64,000 nt of DNA from DASWJZ01 sp963805325 (lineage in GTDB: Bacteria > Pseudomonadota > Alphaproteobacteria > Rhizobiales > Afifellaceae), in NCBI GenBank assembly GCA_963805325.1, contig CAWDTS010000001.1, positions 496,001 to 560,000 on the forward strand, written 5' to 3'. Position 1 is the stretch's first letter, and every line of letters starts with the position of its first letter. The notes beneath the pieces are model-generated. The model did no database searches. It saw only the letters and a program-made list of their open reading frames with translations, and was not told where the DNA came from. A program made the translations under genes and the position numbers. Shown piece by piece: positions 56,898 to 64,000 of the stretch.

Positions 56898-58106
56898 ATG
56901 GCGATCGGAACGATAGGTCTCGCAACGGCACTGATAGCGGCGAGCCTTTTTGCAGCCCCCCTGCCCGCGCTTGCGGCGCAGTGCGGTAAGACCGGAGCGG
57001 GTTTTGAGCCATGGCTCAAGTCCTTCGAGCAGGAGGCTTCGGCCGCCGGTCATTCGCCCGGCGCGATCAGCGCGCTCAACGGCGTCTCCTACGACCAGAA
57101 GGTCATCAGCGCCGACCGCCGGCAGGGCGTCTTCACGCAGAGCTTCAACGAGTTCTCCGGCCGCATGGTGGCGGACTACCGCATGAAGCAGGGGCGCGGC
57201 CTGCTCAAGAAATATTCCGATACTTTCGCGCGCGTCGAGCGGGAGTTCGGCGTGCCGGGACCGGTCATCACGGCGTTCTGGGGACTTGAGACGGATTTCG
57301 GAGCAAATCTCGGCGACTTCAACACGCTGCAATCGCTTGCGACGCTCGCCTATGACTGCCGCCGGCCCGAGATGTTCCGCGGCGAGCTGATGGCGGCGCT
57401 GTCGCTGCTCGATCACGGCGATCTTTCCGCTTCCGAGATGAAAGGCGCGTGGGCAGGCGAGCTCGGCCAGACGCAGTTCGTCCCGAGCTACTATGCCGAT
57501 TTTGCCGTCGACTATGACGGCGACGGCAAGCGCAATCTCGTCAGGAGCGCGCCCGACGTTCTCGCCTCCACCGCCAATCTTTTGAAGCACCACGGCTGGC
57601 AGGCCGGACAGCCATGGCTTGAGGAAGTGCGGGTGCCGTCCGAGATGCCGTGGGAGGAAGCCGATCTTGCGATCAAGCATCCGCGTTCGGCGTGGGCCGG
57701 CTTCGGGGTGAAGAAAGCCGATGGGAGCGCGCTTCCGTCCGACGGGATGCAGGCATCGCTGCTCCTCCCCATGGGTCGGCTCGGGCCGGCCTTCCTCGCC
57801 TATCCGAATTTCGACGTCTACACGCAGTGGAACCAGTCGCTGGTCTACGCGACAACGGCCGCCTATTTCGCCACGCGGCTTGCCGGCGCCGGACCGGTGC
57901 AAAGGGGCAGCGCGGAAGCGCCGAGCCGTGCGCAGGTGCAGGAGGTGCAGCAGCTTTTGAAGAAGCTCGGCTACGACGTCGGCGGCGCCGACGGCGTCAT
58001 CGGTGCGCAGACGCGCGCCGCGGTGAAAGCCGTGCAGCAGAAGCTCGGTCTTCCGGCCGATTCCTATCCCGACCCGACATTCCTCGCCGCGCTGAAGCGG
58101 ATGTGA
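56898..58106 (+). CDS. Lytic murein transglycosylase (MltB/SLT_2) with C-terminal peptidoglycan-binding domain
   Basis: A 402-residue periplasmic enzyme. Signal peptide (GLATALIAASLFAAPLPALA), then the SLT_2 domain with FGVPGPVITAFWGLETDFGA (catalytic Glu), AWAGELGQTQFVPSYYADFA and VDYDGDGKRNLVRSAPDVLA, then a PG_binding_1 domain (VQQLLKKLGYDVGGADGVIG, then QTRAAVKAVQQKLGL). It cleaves the MurNAc-GlcNAc bond to give 1,6-anhydro ends. The ATG at 56898 follows GAGGAAA by seven bases; an in-frame ATG at 56835 is a less likely start. Six bases separate it from the next gene. Confidence 0.92.
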   Translation: MAIGTIGLATALIAASLFAAPLPALAAQCGKTGAGFEPWLKSFEQEASAAGHSPGAISALNGVSYDQKVISADRRQGVFTQSFNEFSGRMVADYRMKQGRGLLKKYSDTFARVEREFGVPGPVITAFWGLETDFGANLGDFNTLQSLATLAYDCRRPEMFRGELMAALSLLDHGDLSASEMKGAWAGELGQTQFVPSYYADFAVDYDGDGKRNLVRSAPDVLASTANLLKHHGWQAGQPWLEEVRVPSEMPWEEADLAIKHPRSAWAGFGVKKADGSALPSDGMQASLLLPMGRLGPAFLAYPNFDVYTQWNQSLVYATTAAYFATRLAGAGPVQRGSAEAPSRAQVQEVQQLLKKLGYDVGGADGVIGAQTRAAVKAVQQKLGLPADSYPDPTFLAALKRM

Positions 58107-58112
58107 GCTGCG

Positions 58113-58754
58113 ATGGCTGTGCTGCATCGCGCCGAGACTGCGCTCGTCGCCGGCGCGCCGCGTGAGCGCGCGAAGGCCGCGGCGATCCTGATCCACGGGC
58201 GCGGCGCGACGCCTGAGTCGATGCTGCCGCTCGCCGACGCCTTCGGGCGCGACGACATCCGCTACCTCGTGCCGCGCGCCAGCGGAAACACCTGGTATCC
58301 GGATTCCTTCCTCGCGCCGATCGAGGCGAACGAGCCGTGGCTTTCGTCGGCGCTGGCGCTTGTCGGCGCGTTGGTCGCGCAGCTCGAAGATGAGGGATTC
58401 GAGACGAGCAAAGTCGCGATTATCGGCTTTTCGCAAGGCGCGTGTCTCGCGAGCGAATTCGCGGCGCGCAATGCGCGGCGCTACGGCGCGATCATCGCGC
58501 TGACCGGCGGGCTGATCGGCCCGCCCGGCACGCCGCGCGACTATTCCGGAACGCTCGACGGCACGCCGGTCTTCCTCGGTTCAAGCGACGTCGACCCGCA
58601 TGTGCCGCTCGAACGCATCGAGGAGACGGACGAGGTTCTGACGCGGCTCGGCGCGAAGGTCGACAAGCGCATCTATCCCGGGTTCGGGCACAGCGTGAAT
58701 GATGACGAGGTGAAAGCCGCGCGGGCGATGCTCGCGCGGCTCGTTCAAGTCTAG
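58113..58754 (+). CDS. Carboxylesterase/phospholipase, MhqD/YpfH-like
   Basis: A 213-residue alpha/beta hydrolase. AAAILIHGRGATPESMLPLA carries the oxyanion loop; Ser107 is in GFSQGACLASE, the Asp in SSDVDPHVP (159 or 161) and His193 in GFGHSVN. In Bacillus, the related MhqD works with the dioxygenase MhqO in quinone resistance; here an MhqO-like dioxygenase gene is convergent and shares a CTAG stop. Substrate not proven. Confidence 0.85.
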   Translation: MAVLHRAETALVAGAPRERAKAAAILIHGRGATPESMLPLADAFGRDDIRYLVPRASGNTWYPDSFLAPIEANEPWLSSALALVGALVAQLEDEGFETSKVAIIGFSQGACLASEFAARNARRYGAIIALTGGLIGPPGTPRDYSGTLDGTPVFLGSSDVDPHVPLERIEETDEVLTRLGAKVDKRIYPGFGHSVNDDEVKAARAMLARLVQV

Positions 58755-59695
58755 ACCGGCTGGAGGCCGGCCTCGATCTCCTTGCGCCGACCCTCAAGGA
58801 ACGGCGGCAGCGAGAGCAATTCGCCGAGCGTCTCAATCGGCTCGTCAGCGGCGAAGCCCGGACCGTCGGAGGCGATCTCGAACAGGATGCCGTTCGGCTC
58901 GCGGAAATAAAGGCTCCTGAAATAGAAGCGGTCGACCTTGCCGCTGTTCGGGATGCGCATCTTGTTCAGACGCTCCGCCCAGTCGCCGTATTCGGTGTCG
59001 GGCGTGCGGAAGGCGACGTGATGCACTCCGCCGCGGCCCTGGCGCGCCGCCGGCAACCCGGGCTGCACCGCGACGTGAAGCTCCGCGGCCGGCCCGCCTT
59101 CGCCCATCGCGTAGACATGCACCGTGTCGCCCGGATTCTCCGGATGCGGATAGGTGCGGACCGGCTGCATGTTCATGACGGCAGTCAGAACCGCATCGGT
59201 AGGCGCGAGGTCGGGAACCGAAAGCGTGATCGGGCCGAGCCCGCGCACCTGGTTCTCAGATGGCACAGGGCTCTTCGCCCAGGGATGCGCGACGCCCACG
59301 CCGGCATCGTCGACGAGGCTCAGGCGCTGGCCCTCGGGATCTTCAAGATCGAGCGTCAGCCTCCCGTCGCGCTCGACGATCTCGCCGTGCTTGACGCGGT
59401 GCTCGTCGAGGTGGGCGACCCACCAGTCGAGCGTGTCCTTGCCCGCGACGCGAAGCGCGGTGCGCGCGATCGAGTGCGTGCCGCGACGCTCGGGCGCCGC
59501 CGGCCAGTCGAAGAAGGTAATGTCGGAGCCGGGGCTCGCGAGGCCGTCGGCGTAGAAGAGGTGGTAGGCGCTGACATCGTCCTGATTCACGGTCTTCTTG
59601 ACGAGGCGCATGCCGAGCACGCCCTCGTAGAACCGCCGGTTTCCGGGCGCATCGGCCGAAATGGCGGTCAGGTGGTGTATGCCGGTGAGTTGCAT
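58751..59695 (-). CDS. Ring-cleaving dioxygenase, MhqO/LinE-like VOC protein
   Basis: A 314-residue protein with two VOC modules: TGIHHLTAISADAPGNRRFY at the start and GGVHHVAFRTPDTEYGDWAE in the second half, with metal-ligand His residues in the HH pairs and Glu in the module ends (GILFEIASDGPG). It resembles the MhqO family that cleaves hydroquinones. It is convergent with a MhqD-like esterase, sharing four bases. The upstream region holds ACTTAAGT and AT-rich stretches that may bind a regulator. Confidence 0.87.
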   Translation of the reverse strand: MQLTGIHHLTAISADAPGNRRFYEGVLGMRLVKKTVNQDDVSAYHLFYADGLASPGSDITFFDWPAAPERRGTHSIARTALRVAGKDTLDWWVAHLDEHRVKHGEIVERDGRLTLDLEDPEGQRLSLVDDAGVGVAHPWAKSPVPSENQVRGLGPITLSVPDLAPTDAVLTAVMNMQPVRTYPHPENPGDTVHVYAMGEGGPAAELHVAVQPGLPAARQGRGGVHHVAFRTPDTEYGDWAERLNKMRIPNSGKVDRFYFRSLYFREPNGILFEIASDGPGFAADEPIETLGELLSLPPFLEGRRKEIEAGLQPV

Positions 59696-60061
59696 GATGA
59701 TTGTGCTCCCAGCGCAACTATTGGGGAATTCGGATCGCTACTTAAGTGAGAAATTGTGTGATTCCAGCGCCAATTAGCGCAAGGCAGCCATGGCGGAGGC
59801 GCAGCATTCAGCCCAGGTTCAGCCCTGAAACCCCCCCAAACACGCGCGCGTTATTCGCGTTGCATGATGGGGTGCAAACTGATTTGCTTTCACCAGGGGG
59901 GCGCATGATGGACGCGAAGGCCTCGTCGGCGGAGAGGAATTTGGCGCGCGGACTGGTTGCGGGATGTCGCGGCCGGCGCGCGGTGCGTTTCTGTGGAGGC
60001 GCCGCGCTGCTTGCCACCTCCGCACCCCCCATCGGCACGCAATAGTCTTGGAGTAGTGGCC
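59696..60061. other. Intergenic region with possible promoter for the dioxygenase
   Basis: About 366 bases without a supportable gene. A short palindrome ACTTAAGT (59740-59747) lies about 45 bases upstream of the dioxygenase start. Further on the sequence is a mix of GC and poly-C without repeats. A 99-codon open frame here has no recognisable domain or ribosome-binding site. Confidence 0.4.
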
Positions 60062-60991
60062 TTGGGCCGATTGGCAGCGCGCCTGCGCTCGTTCTTCACA
60101 CTTGGGCTTTCCGGCGACCTCGCCGAGGTGGGCAGTCATGCGCGTGCGGTCGACGCGCGTCTCGCGAAGATCGAAGAAGACCTTGTGACGCTTCGCACCA
60201 TCGTGCGCACGCGCGACGACAGGGCGAAGGAAAGGCTGAAGTCCGGGCTCGCCTCACTCGTCAACACGCTCTCGATCCTCCCCGAGATGAACATCAAGGG
60301 CGCGGTGCCGCCCTTCCCGCATCAGGGATTCGAGGTCACCGGTGAGCAGGCGGCCTTCCTCTTCCATCTCGTGCGGCGCCACCGGCCGAAGCTTCTCCTG
60401 GAGCTCGGCTCGGGGAGCTCGACCGTCCTCTTCGCGGCGGCGCTTCGCGCCAACGGCGCGGGCCGCATCATCTCGGTCGAACACGACGCGCTACACGCGC
60501 GCCACACGGCGCAGCTTCTGGAACAGGCAGGGCTTTCCGATCGGGTCGAGCTGGTGCTCGCGCCGCTCTCCGAGCTGAAGCTCGACGACCGGGCGTTCCA
60601 GTGGTACGACCTTGCTCCGCGGCTCAGAACCCTGGCGGAGAAGATCGATTTCGTCTTCGTCGACGGGCCGCCCGGCAAGGTGCAGTCGCTCTCCCGCTAT
60701 CCGGCGCTGCCGATTCTCCTGCCGCATCTTTCGCCGCGCGCACTGGTCTTCGTCGACGACGCATCGCGCGAGGACGAGACGCGGATGGTCGCGATGTGGG
60801 CGGAGATGGAGCCTGCCCTGTTCGAGACCGAGGCACTCGATTTCCTGCCGCACGCGCCGGTGCTACTGACGATGGCGGGAAGCGAAAGCCGCATCGCGGA
60901 GCTCAGGCGCGCACGCGAAGAGCGCGCCGAGCCCCCGGTCGAAAGCGAGATCGAGCTGTTCGGCCAAGGTCGGCGCAGCGGCACTTCGTGA
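60062..60991 (+). CDS. Class I SAM-dependent methyltransferase (Methyltransf_24 type)
   Basis: About 309 residues. An N-terminal coiled-coil-like part (DARLAKIEEDLVTLRTIVRT) precedes the Rossmann fold: LLLELGSGSSTVLFAAALRA (motif I), RIISVEHDALHARHTAQLLE, and IDFVFVDGPPGKVQSLSRYP. The acceptor is unknown; similar proteins methylate sugars or small molecules. The likely start is TTG at 60062 with GGAG eight bases upstream; a GTG at 60056 is another option. It is followed by a terminator-like hairpin. Confidence 0.78.
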   Translation: MGRLAARLRSFFTLGLSGDLAEVGSHARAVDARLAKIEEDLVTLRTIVRTRDDRAKERLKSGLASLVNTLSILPEMNIKGAVPPFPHQGFEVTGEQAAFLFHLVRRHRPKLLLELGSGSSTVLFAAALRANGAGRIISVEHDALHARHTAQLLEQAGLSDRVELVLAPLSELKLDDRAFQWYDLAPRLRTLAEKIDFVFVDGPPGKVQSLSRYPALPILLPHLSPRALVFVDDASREDETRMVAMWAEMEPALFETEALDFLPHAPVLLTMAGSESRIAELRRAREERAEPPVESEIELFGQGRRSGTS

Positions 60992-61003
60992 TCGGCGAGA
61001 GCC

Positions 61004-61022
61004 CTCCCCCTTTTCGGGGGAG
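61004..61022. terminator. Hairpin terminator between methyltransferase and GST genes
   Basis: CTCCCCC and GGGGGAG form a seven-base stem around TTTTC between two convergent genes, 12 bases after the methyltransferase stop and 14 bases from the GST stop, so it can serve both. Confidence 0.6.
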
Positions 61023-61036
61023 AGCGACGCGGTGAC

Positions 61037-61711
61037 TCACACCGTCTCGAACTTCTGATCCTTGACGTAGTCGCGGAAGCCCCAGAGCGCCTCGTTGCAC
61101 TTCGCCCAGCTCTTCGTGTCGGCCATCCGCTTCAGCCACGCTTCGATGTTCGGATAGCCACCGAACGACGTGCGGATCGGCTCGCCGCAAGTGAGCAGCG
61201 CGGCGCCGAAATAGTCGGCGATCGTCATCTGATCGCCGGTCAGGTATTTGTTGCCCTTGCCGAGGATGTGGTCGTTCAGCACCTGCAGCCAGCCTTTGGT
61301 CTTCTCCTTCGCCCATTCGAGCGTACCCTTCTGGATCTCGTCGCTCGGGCGCTTGTGGTGCGGGAAGACCTGCGGATAGACGAGGCCGTAGGCGTAGTCG
61401 TGATAGAAGTGGGTGTTGAACCAGTCCATCATCTCGTTGACCTTGGCGCGCGCCTTCAGGTCTTTCGGATAGGCGGCAAGGTCGAACTTGTCGGCGAGGT
61501 ATTTCAGGATCGCCGAACTTTCGCCCATCGTCAGGTCGCCATCGACGAGAGTCGGAACCTGGCGATTCGGATTGACCGAAATGTAGGGCTCCTGAAAGTG
61601 AGCCCCGGTCATCAGGTCTATGATCTCCTCTTCGACCGGCAGGTTGTTGTCCTGAATGAACATGCGCACGGGCCGGCTCGTGTTCGAAACCGGATGCATA
61701 TAGAGCTTCAC
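61037..61711 (-). CDS. Glutathione S-transferase family protein
   Basis: A 224-residue protein with a thioredoxin-like N-terminal domain (MKLYMHPVSNTSRPVRMFIQ, then NPNRQVPTLVDGDLTMGESS, where the cis-Pro and Glu-Ser bind glutathione) and an all-helical C-terminal domain (YLTGDQMTIADYFGAALLTC with the N-capping Asp). The catalytic Ser/Cys site is in SNTSRP. It probably conjugates or reduces electrophiles. Convergent with the methyltransferase. Confidence 0.9.
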   Translation of the reverse strand: MKLYMHPVSNTSRPVRMFIQDNNLPVEEEIIDLMTGAHFQEPYISVNPNRQVPTLVDGDLTMGESSAILKYLADKFDLAAYPKDLKARAKVNEMMDWFNTHFYHDYAYGLVYPQVFPHHKRPSDEIQKGTLEWAKEKTKGWLQVLNDHILGKGNKYLTGDQMTIADYFGAALLTCGEPIRTSFGGYPNIEAWLKRMADTKSWAKCNEALWGFRDYVKDQKFETV

Positions 61712-61793
61712 GTCTGACCTCCCCTTCTTACGTTTCGCCGGAATTCCCGGACTCCTACGCCCGAACTCAATTCCGGATGCCGCTTACCCCGGA

Positions 61794-62435
61794 TCACGCT
61801 CCGGCGCGCTCCGGCTTCTTGATCTTCTTCCCCGTCTTCTTCGCTGCTTTTTTCTTGTAGGGATCTTTGGCGCGCCGATCCTTCGACAGGCTCGGCCGGC
61901 GCTCGCGCGTCAGCATCTCGATCGCGTCGGCAAGGTGCACCTCGGCGATGTTGGGGTCGCGGCGCGACACCCTGATCTTGTGCGCCTCCATCAGCACGTC
62001 GACATGCGTCATTCCCGCCGGCGGCTCGAAGCGGTAGGAGGCGAGTTCCATCATCAGCCCGAGCGGATCGCGGAAATAGATCGAATCCATGAAGCCGCGA
62101 TCCTTCACGCCGCTATGCGAAATGCCGCGCTCGTCGAGGCGCTTCACCGCCTGCAGGAACGTCACGCGCGAGACGGAGAAGGCGATGTGGTGGACACTTC
62201 CCTGGTCGCGCGCGACGGGTGTGGCATCGGGCGTGCGCGTCTCGTCGGAGAAGACCGTGATCAGGCGGCCGTCGCCGGGATCGAAATAAAGGTGGCTCTC
62301 GGTCGCGAGATCGAGATTCGGCTGCTCGAAGACGAAGGGCATGCCGAGCACGCCCTCCCAGAAATCGATCGAGGTCTGCCGGTCGGCGCCGACCAGCGTG
62401 ATGTGGTGCACGCCTTGCGTCTGAAGCTTCTGCAT
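61794..62435 (-). CDS. VOC family (glyoxalase/dioxygenase fold) protein with basic tail
   Basis: A 213-residue protein. QTQGVHHITLVGADRQTSID and SVHHIAFSVSRVTFLQAVKR are the two metal-binding HH modules and LGLMMELASYRFEP holds the Glu ligand. Function cannot be fixed: ring-cleaving dioxygenase, glyoxalase or bleomycin-resistance like. The last 35 residues are strongly basic (KDPYKKKAAKKTGKKIKKPE), unusual for the family and possibly nucleic-acid or membrane binding. It lies 82 bases upstream of the GST gene, same strand. Confidence 0.8.
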   Translation of the reverse strand: MQKLQTQGVHHITLVGADRQTSIDFWEGVLGMPFVFEQPNLDLATESHLYFDPGDGRLITVFSDETRTPDATPVARDQGSVHHIAFSVSRVTFLQAVKRLDERGISHSGVKDRGFMDSIYFRDPLGLMMELASYRFEPPAGMTHVDVLMEAHKIRVSRRDPNIAEVHLADAIEMLTRERRPSLSKDRRAKDPYKKKAAKKTGKKIKKPERAGA

Positions 62436-62558
62436 CGATTCCTCCGCCGCTCTTGGCCGACGTCCCTTGGCAGCATTCTAGCCGAATGAAGCGGAATTGC
62501 GCAGCGGCGAACAGCGCCGCAGGCGGCGGTCGCCCATGCACACTCCGACGCGGATGCC

Positions 62559-63639
62559 TCAGGCGGAAAAAGCGATGTTCGTGCCAGTGGCCCGGTCGAA
62601 ACAGTGCAGCTTTCCGGGATTCAGGCTGAATTTCACCGTGCTTTCGACGTTCACCGGGGTCGTCGCAGGAACCGTCGCGCGGAAGAGATGCTGGTCGACG
62701 CGAAGCGTCAAAATCTTCTCGACGCCGTGGTTCTCGACATCGTGAACGCGCGCCTCGACCGCCTCATCGGGACCGACGAGAACATCTTCGGAGCGAATGC
62801 CTACGGTGATCGGACGGCGATCGCCGGTCTTGGCCGCAGCCGATTGGAGCGGGACATCGACCTTGCCCGACATCGCAGAGACGCGCCCGCCGCTAAGCTC
62901 GCCGTCGAGCAGATTCATCGCAGGCGAGCCTACAAAGCCGGCGACGAAAACGTCGCGCGGGGCGTTGTAGATATCCTGCGGCCTGCCGACCTGCACCACG
63001 CGGCCGGCATTCAGCACGCCGACCTTGTCGCCCATCGACATCGCCTCGATCTGGTCGTGGGTGACGAAGACGAAGGTCGCGCCGAGCTTCATCTGCAGAT
63101 CCTTCAATTCCGATCGCAGAGCCTCCCTGAGCTTGGCGTCGAGGTTGGAAAGCGGCTCGTCCATCAGAAACGCCTTCGGCTCGCGCACGATAGCGCGGCC
63201 GATCGAGACGCGCTGCATCTCGCCGCCGGAGAGCTTGTCGGTCTTGCGGTCGAGAAGATGGTCGATCCTGAGCGTATGCGCCGCCTTTTGGACGCGCTCC
63301 TCGATCTCCGACGCGCTGTAGTTCCTGACCCGCGATCTCAGCGGAAACGCCAGGTTCTGGTGCACGGTGTAGCGCGGATAGAGCGAATAGTACCTGAAAG
63401 ACGAGCGCGACGTCGCGCTCCGCGGCGCTCCAGTCGCGAACGTCCGCGCCGCCGATCGAGATCGTGCCGTCCGTCGGCTTTTCGAGCCCGGCGATCAGGC
63501 GGAGCGTCGTCGTCTTGCCGGCCCCAGTCGGACCGAGAAGCACGAAGAACTCGCCGTCGGCGATATCGAGCGAAAGGTCGCGCACGGCGGTCGCGCCACC
63601 GAAGGTCTTCGTGACATGGTCGAGGCGGATATGCGCCAT
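62559..63639 (-). CDS. Sugar/glycerol-type ABC ATPase (UgpC/GlpT-like), frameshift near 63394
   Basis: About 359 residues when corrected. Walker A GPTGAGKTTTLRLIAG and VALVFQ are in one frame; dropping one base (63393-63394) gives YYSLYPRYTVHQNLAFPL and the rest: LSGGEMQRVSIGRAIVREPK, FLMDEPLSNLDAKL, FVTHDQIEAMSMGD and a MalK-like C-terminal domain. Two such ATPases in tandem (see next) are typical of the rhizobial glycerol importer GlpSTPQV. The stop of the upstream ATPase is one base before this start. The frame break is likely a sequence error. Confidence 0.85.
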
Positions 63640-63640
63640 C

Positions 63641-64000
63641 TTACTCGCTGAGCCTCACATTGATGGCGTCGCCGCTCTTGGAATCGAAGAAGTGCGTCTG
63701 GTTCTCGTCGAGCTTCACCCACACCGTGTCGCCCGGCTTGCCGACAAAGCCGCTCGCGGTGCGCGCGCGCAGGAATTCGTTTCCGACCTTGAGATCGACG
63801 ATGTCGTAAGCGCCGAGCGGCTCGATGATATGCGCTTCGACCGGGACGTGCCCGGCCGCCGCCTCGTGGGAGACCAGCACGGCCTCCGGCCTGATACCGA
63901 GGACCAGATCGGCATCGGGACGGCCGGCGCCGGCCATGCGCTCTTCAAGATCGCGCGGGAAGTCGAAGGCCGCGGCGCCGTCGCCAAGCATCACCTTGGT
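63641..64000 (-). CDS. Second sugar/glycerol-type ABC ATPase (GlpS-like), C-terminal part only
   Basis: The C-terminal ~119 residues of a MalK/UgpC-like ATPase: DADLVLGIRPEAVLVSHEAA and VEAHIIEPLGAYDIVDLKVG, the TOBE-type regulatory domain, ending at NVRLSE. The frame is open to the window end, so the nucleotide-binding domain is outside. Tandem ATPases separated by one base suggest a heteromeric pair as in GlpS/GlpT. Confidence 0.75.
   Translation of the reverse strand, partial: TKVMLGDGAAAFDFPRDLEERMAGAGRPDADLVLGIRPEAVLVSHEAAAGHVPVEAHIIEPLGAYDIVDLKVGNEFLRARTASGFVGKPGDTVWVKLDENQTHFFDSKSGDAINVRLSE

Noticed and set aside
55902..58436. An 844-codon minus-strand frame over the helicase and transglycosylase genes
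   Set aside because: Antisense to conserved genes with all motifs intact; low-complexity composition only.
59746..60045. A 99-codon frame between the dioxygenase and methyltransferase genes
   Set aside because: No ribosome-binding site, no domain, and composition like noncoding shadow frames.

Overview
The window is GC-rich, densely coded DNA from an alphaproteobacterium, most likely of the order Hyphomicrobiales (Rhizobiales). The case rests on a membrane-bound ferritin MbfA behind an Irr-type operator, an adjacent ActS/ActR (RegB/RegA) pair without senC, a complete Cpa/Tad pilus locus with CtrA-type boxes, two tandem sugar-type ABC ATPases resembling rhizobial GlpS/GlpT, and rhizobial-type palindromic intergenic repeats. 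I cannot name a genus.

Layout. 1-8.6 kb: a Yej-type peptide/microcin C ABC importer (two YejA-like binding proteins, YejB, and YejE fused to YejF), then a GhrA-like reductase. 8.6-12.3 kb: FkbM methyltransferase and a minus-strand group of M17 aminopeptidase, MarR regulator and NlpC/P60 hydrolase. 12.4-24.3 kb: the Tad pilus locus, with tadD (+) convergent to flp-cpaA-cpaBCDEF-tadBC (-), and a divergent arm with a lone secretin N-domain protein and two TadE-like pseudopilins. 24.3-29.6 kb: a PhnD-like binding protein, a phosphomannomutase, phosphoglucomutase and a retropepsin-like protease. 29.7-36.9 kb: 1-Cys peroxiredoxin, DUF1328, B12-type radical SAM enzyme, an encapsulated-ferritin-like protein, MarR-GNAT operon, small membrane protein, serine hydrolase. 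36.9-46.8 kb: lepA, mbfA, ArsR/EamA pair, EVE-rhomboid-gpmA-amidase, dapB. 46.9-53.9 kb: redox two-component system, mmcB, and a spermidine/iron-type ABC importer. 54-62.4 kb: hemerythrin, DEAD-box helicase, lytic transglycosylase, a quinone-detoxification-like esterase/dioxygenase pair, methyltransferase, GST, VOC protein. 62.5-64 kb: two tandem ABC ATPases, the second cut by the window end.

Themes. Iron and oxygen stress recur (MbfA with an ICE-like operator, EncFtn-like ferritin, 1-Cys Prx, hemerythrin, RegB/RegA). Surface structure recurs too (Tad pilus, sugar phosphomutases, murein hydrolases). Two perfect TTAA-N7-TTAAC boxes suggest that CtrA ties both arms of the split pilus locus to the cell cycle.

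Data caution. At least nine genes carry a reading-frame break, most fixed by one base, several in short homopolymers and including genes expected to be functional. Sequence or assembly error is the most economical explanation for most of them. I annotate these genes across the break and mark where it lies. No tRNA, rRNA, CRISPR, prophage or insertion sequence was found.
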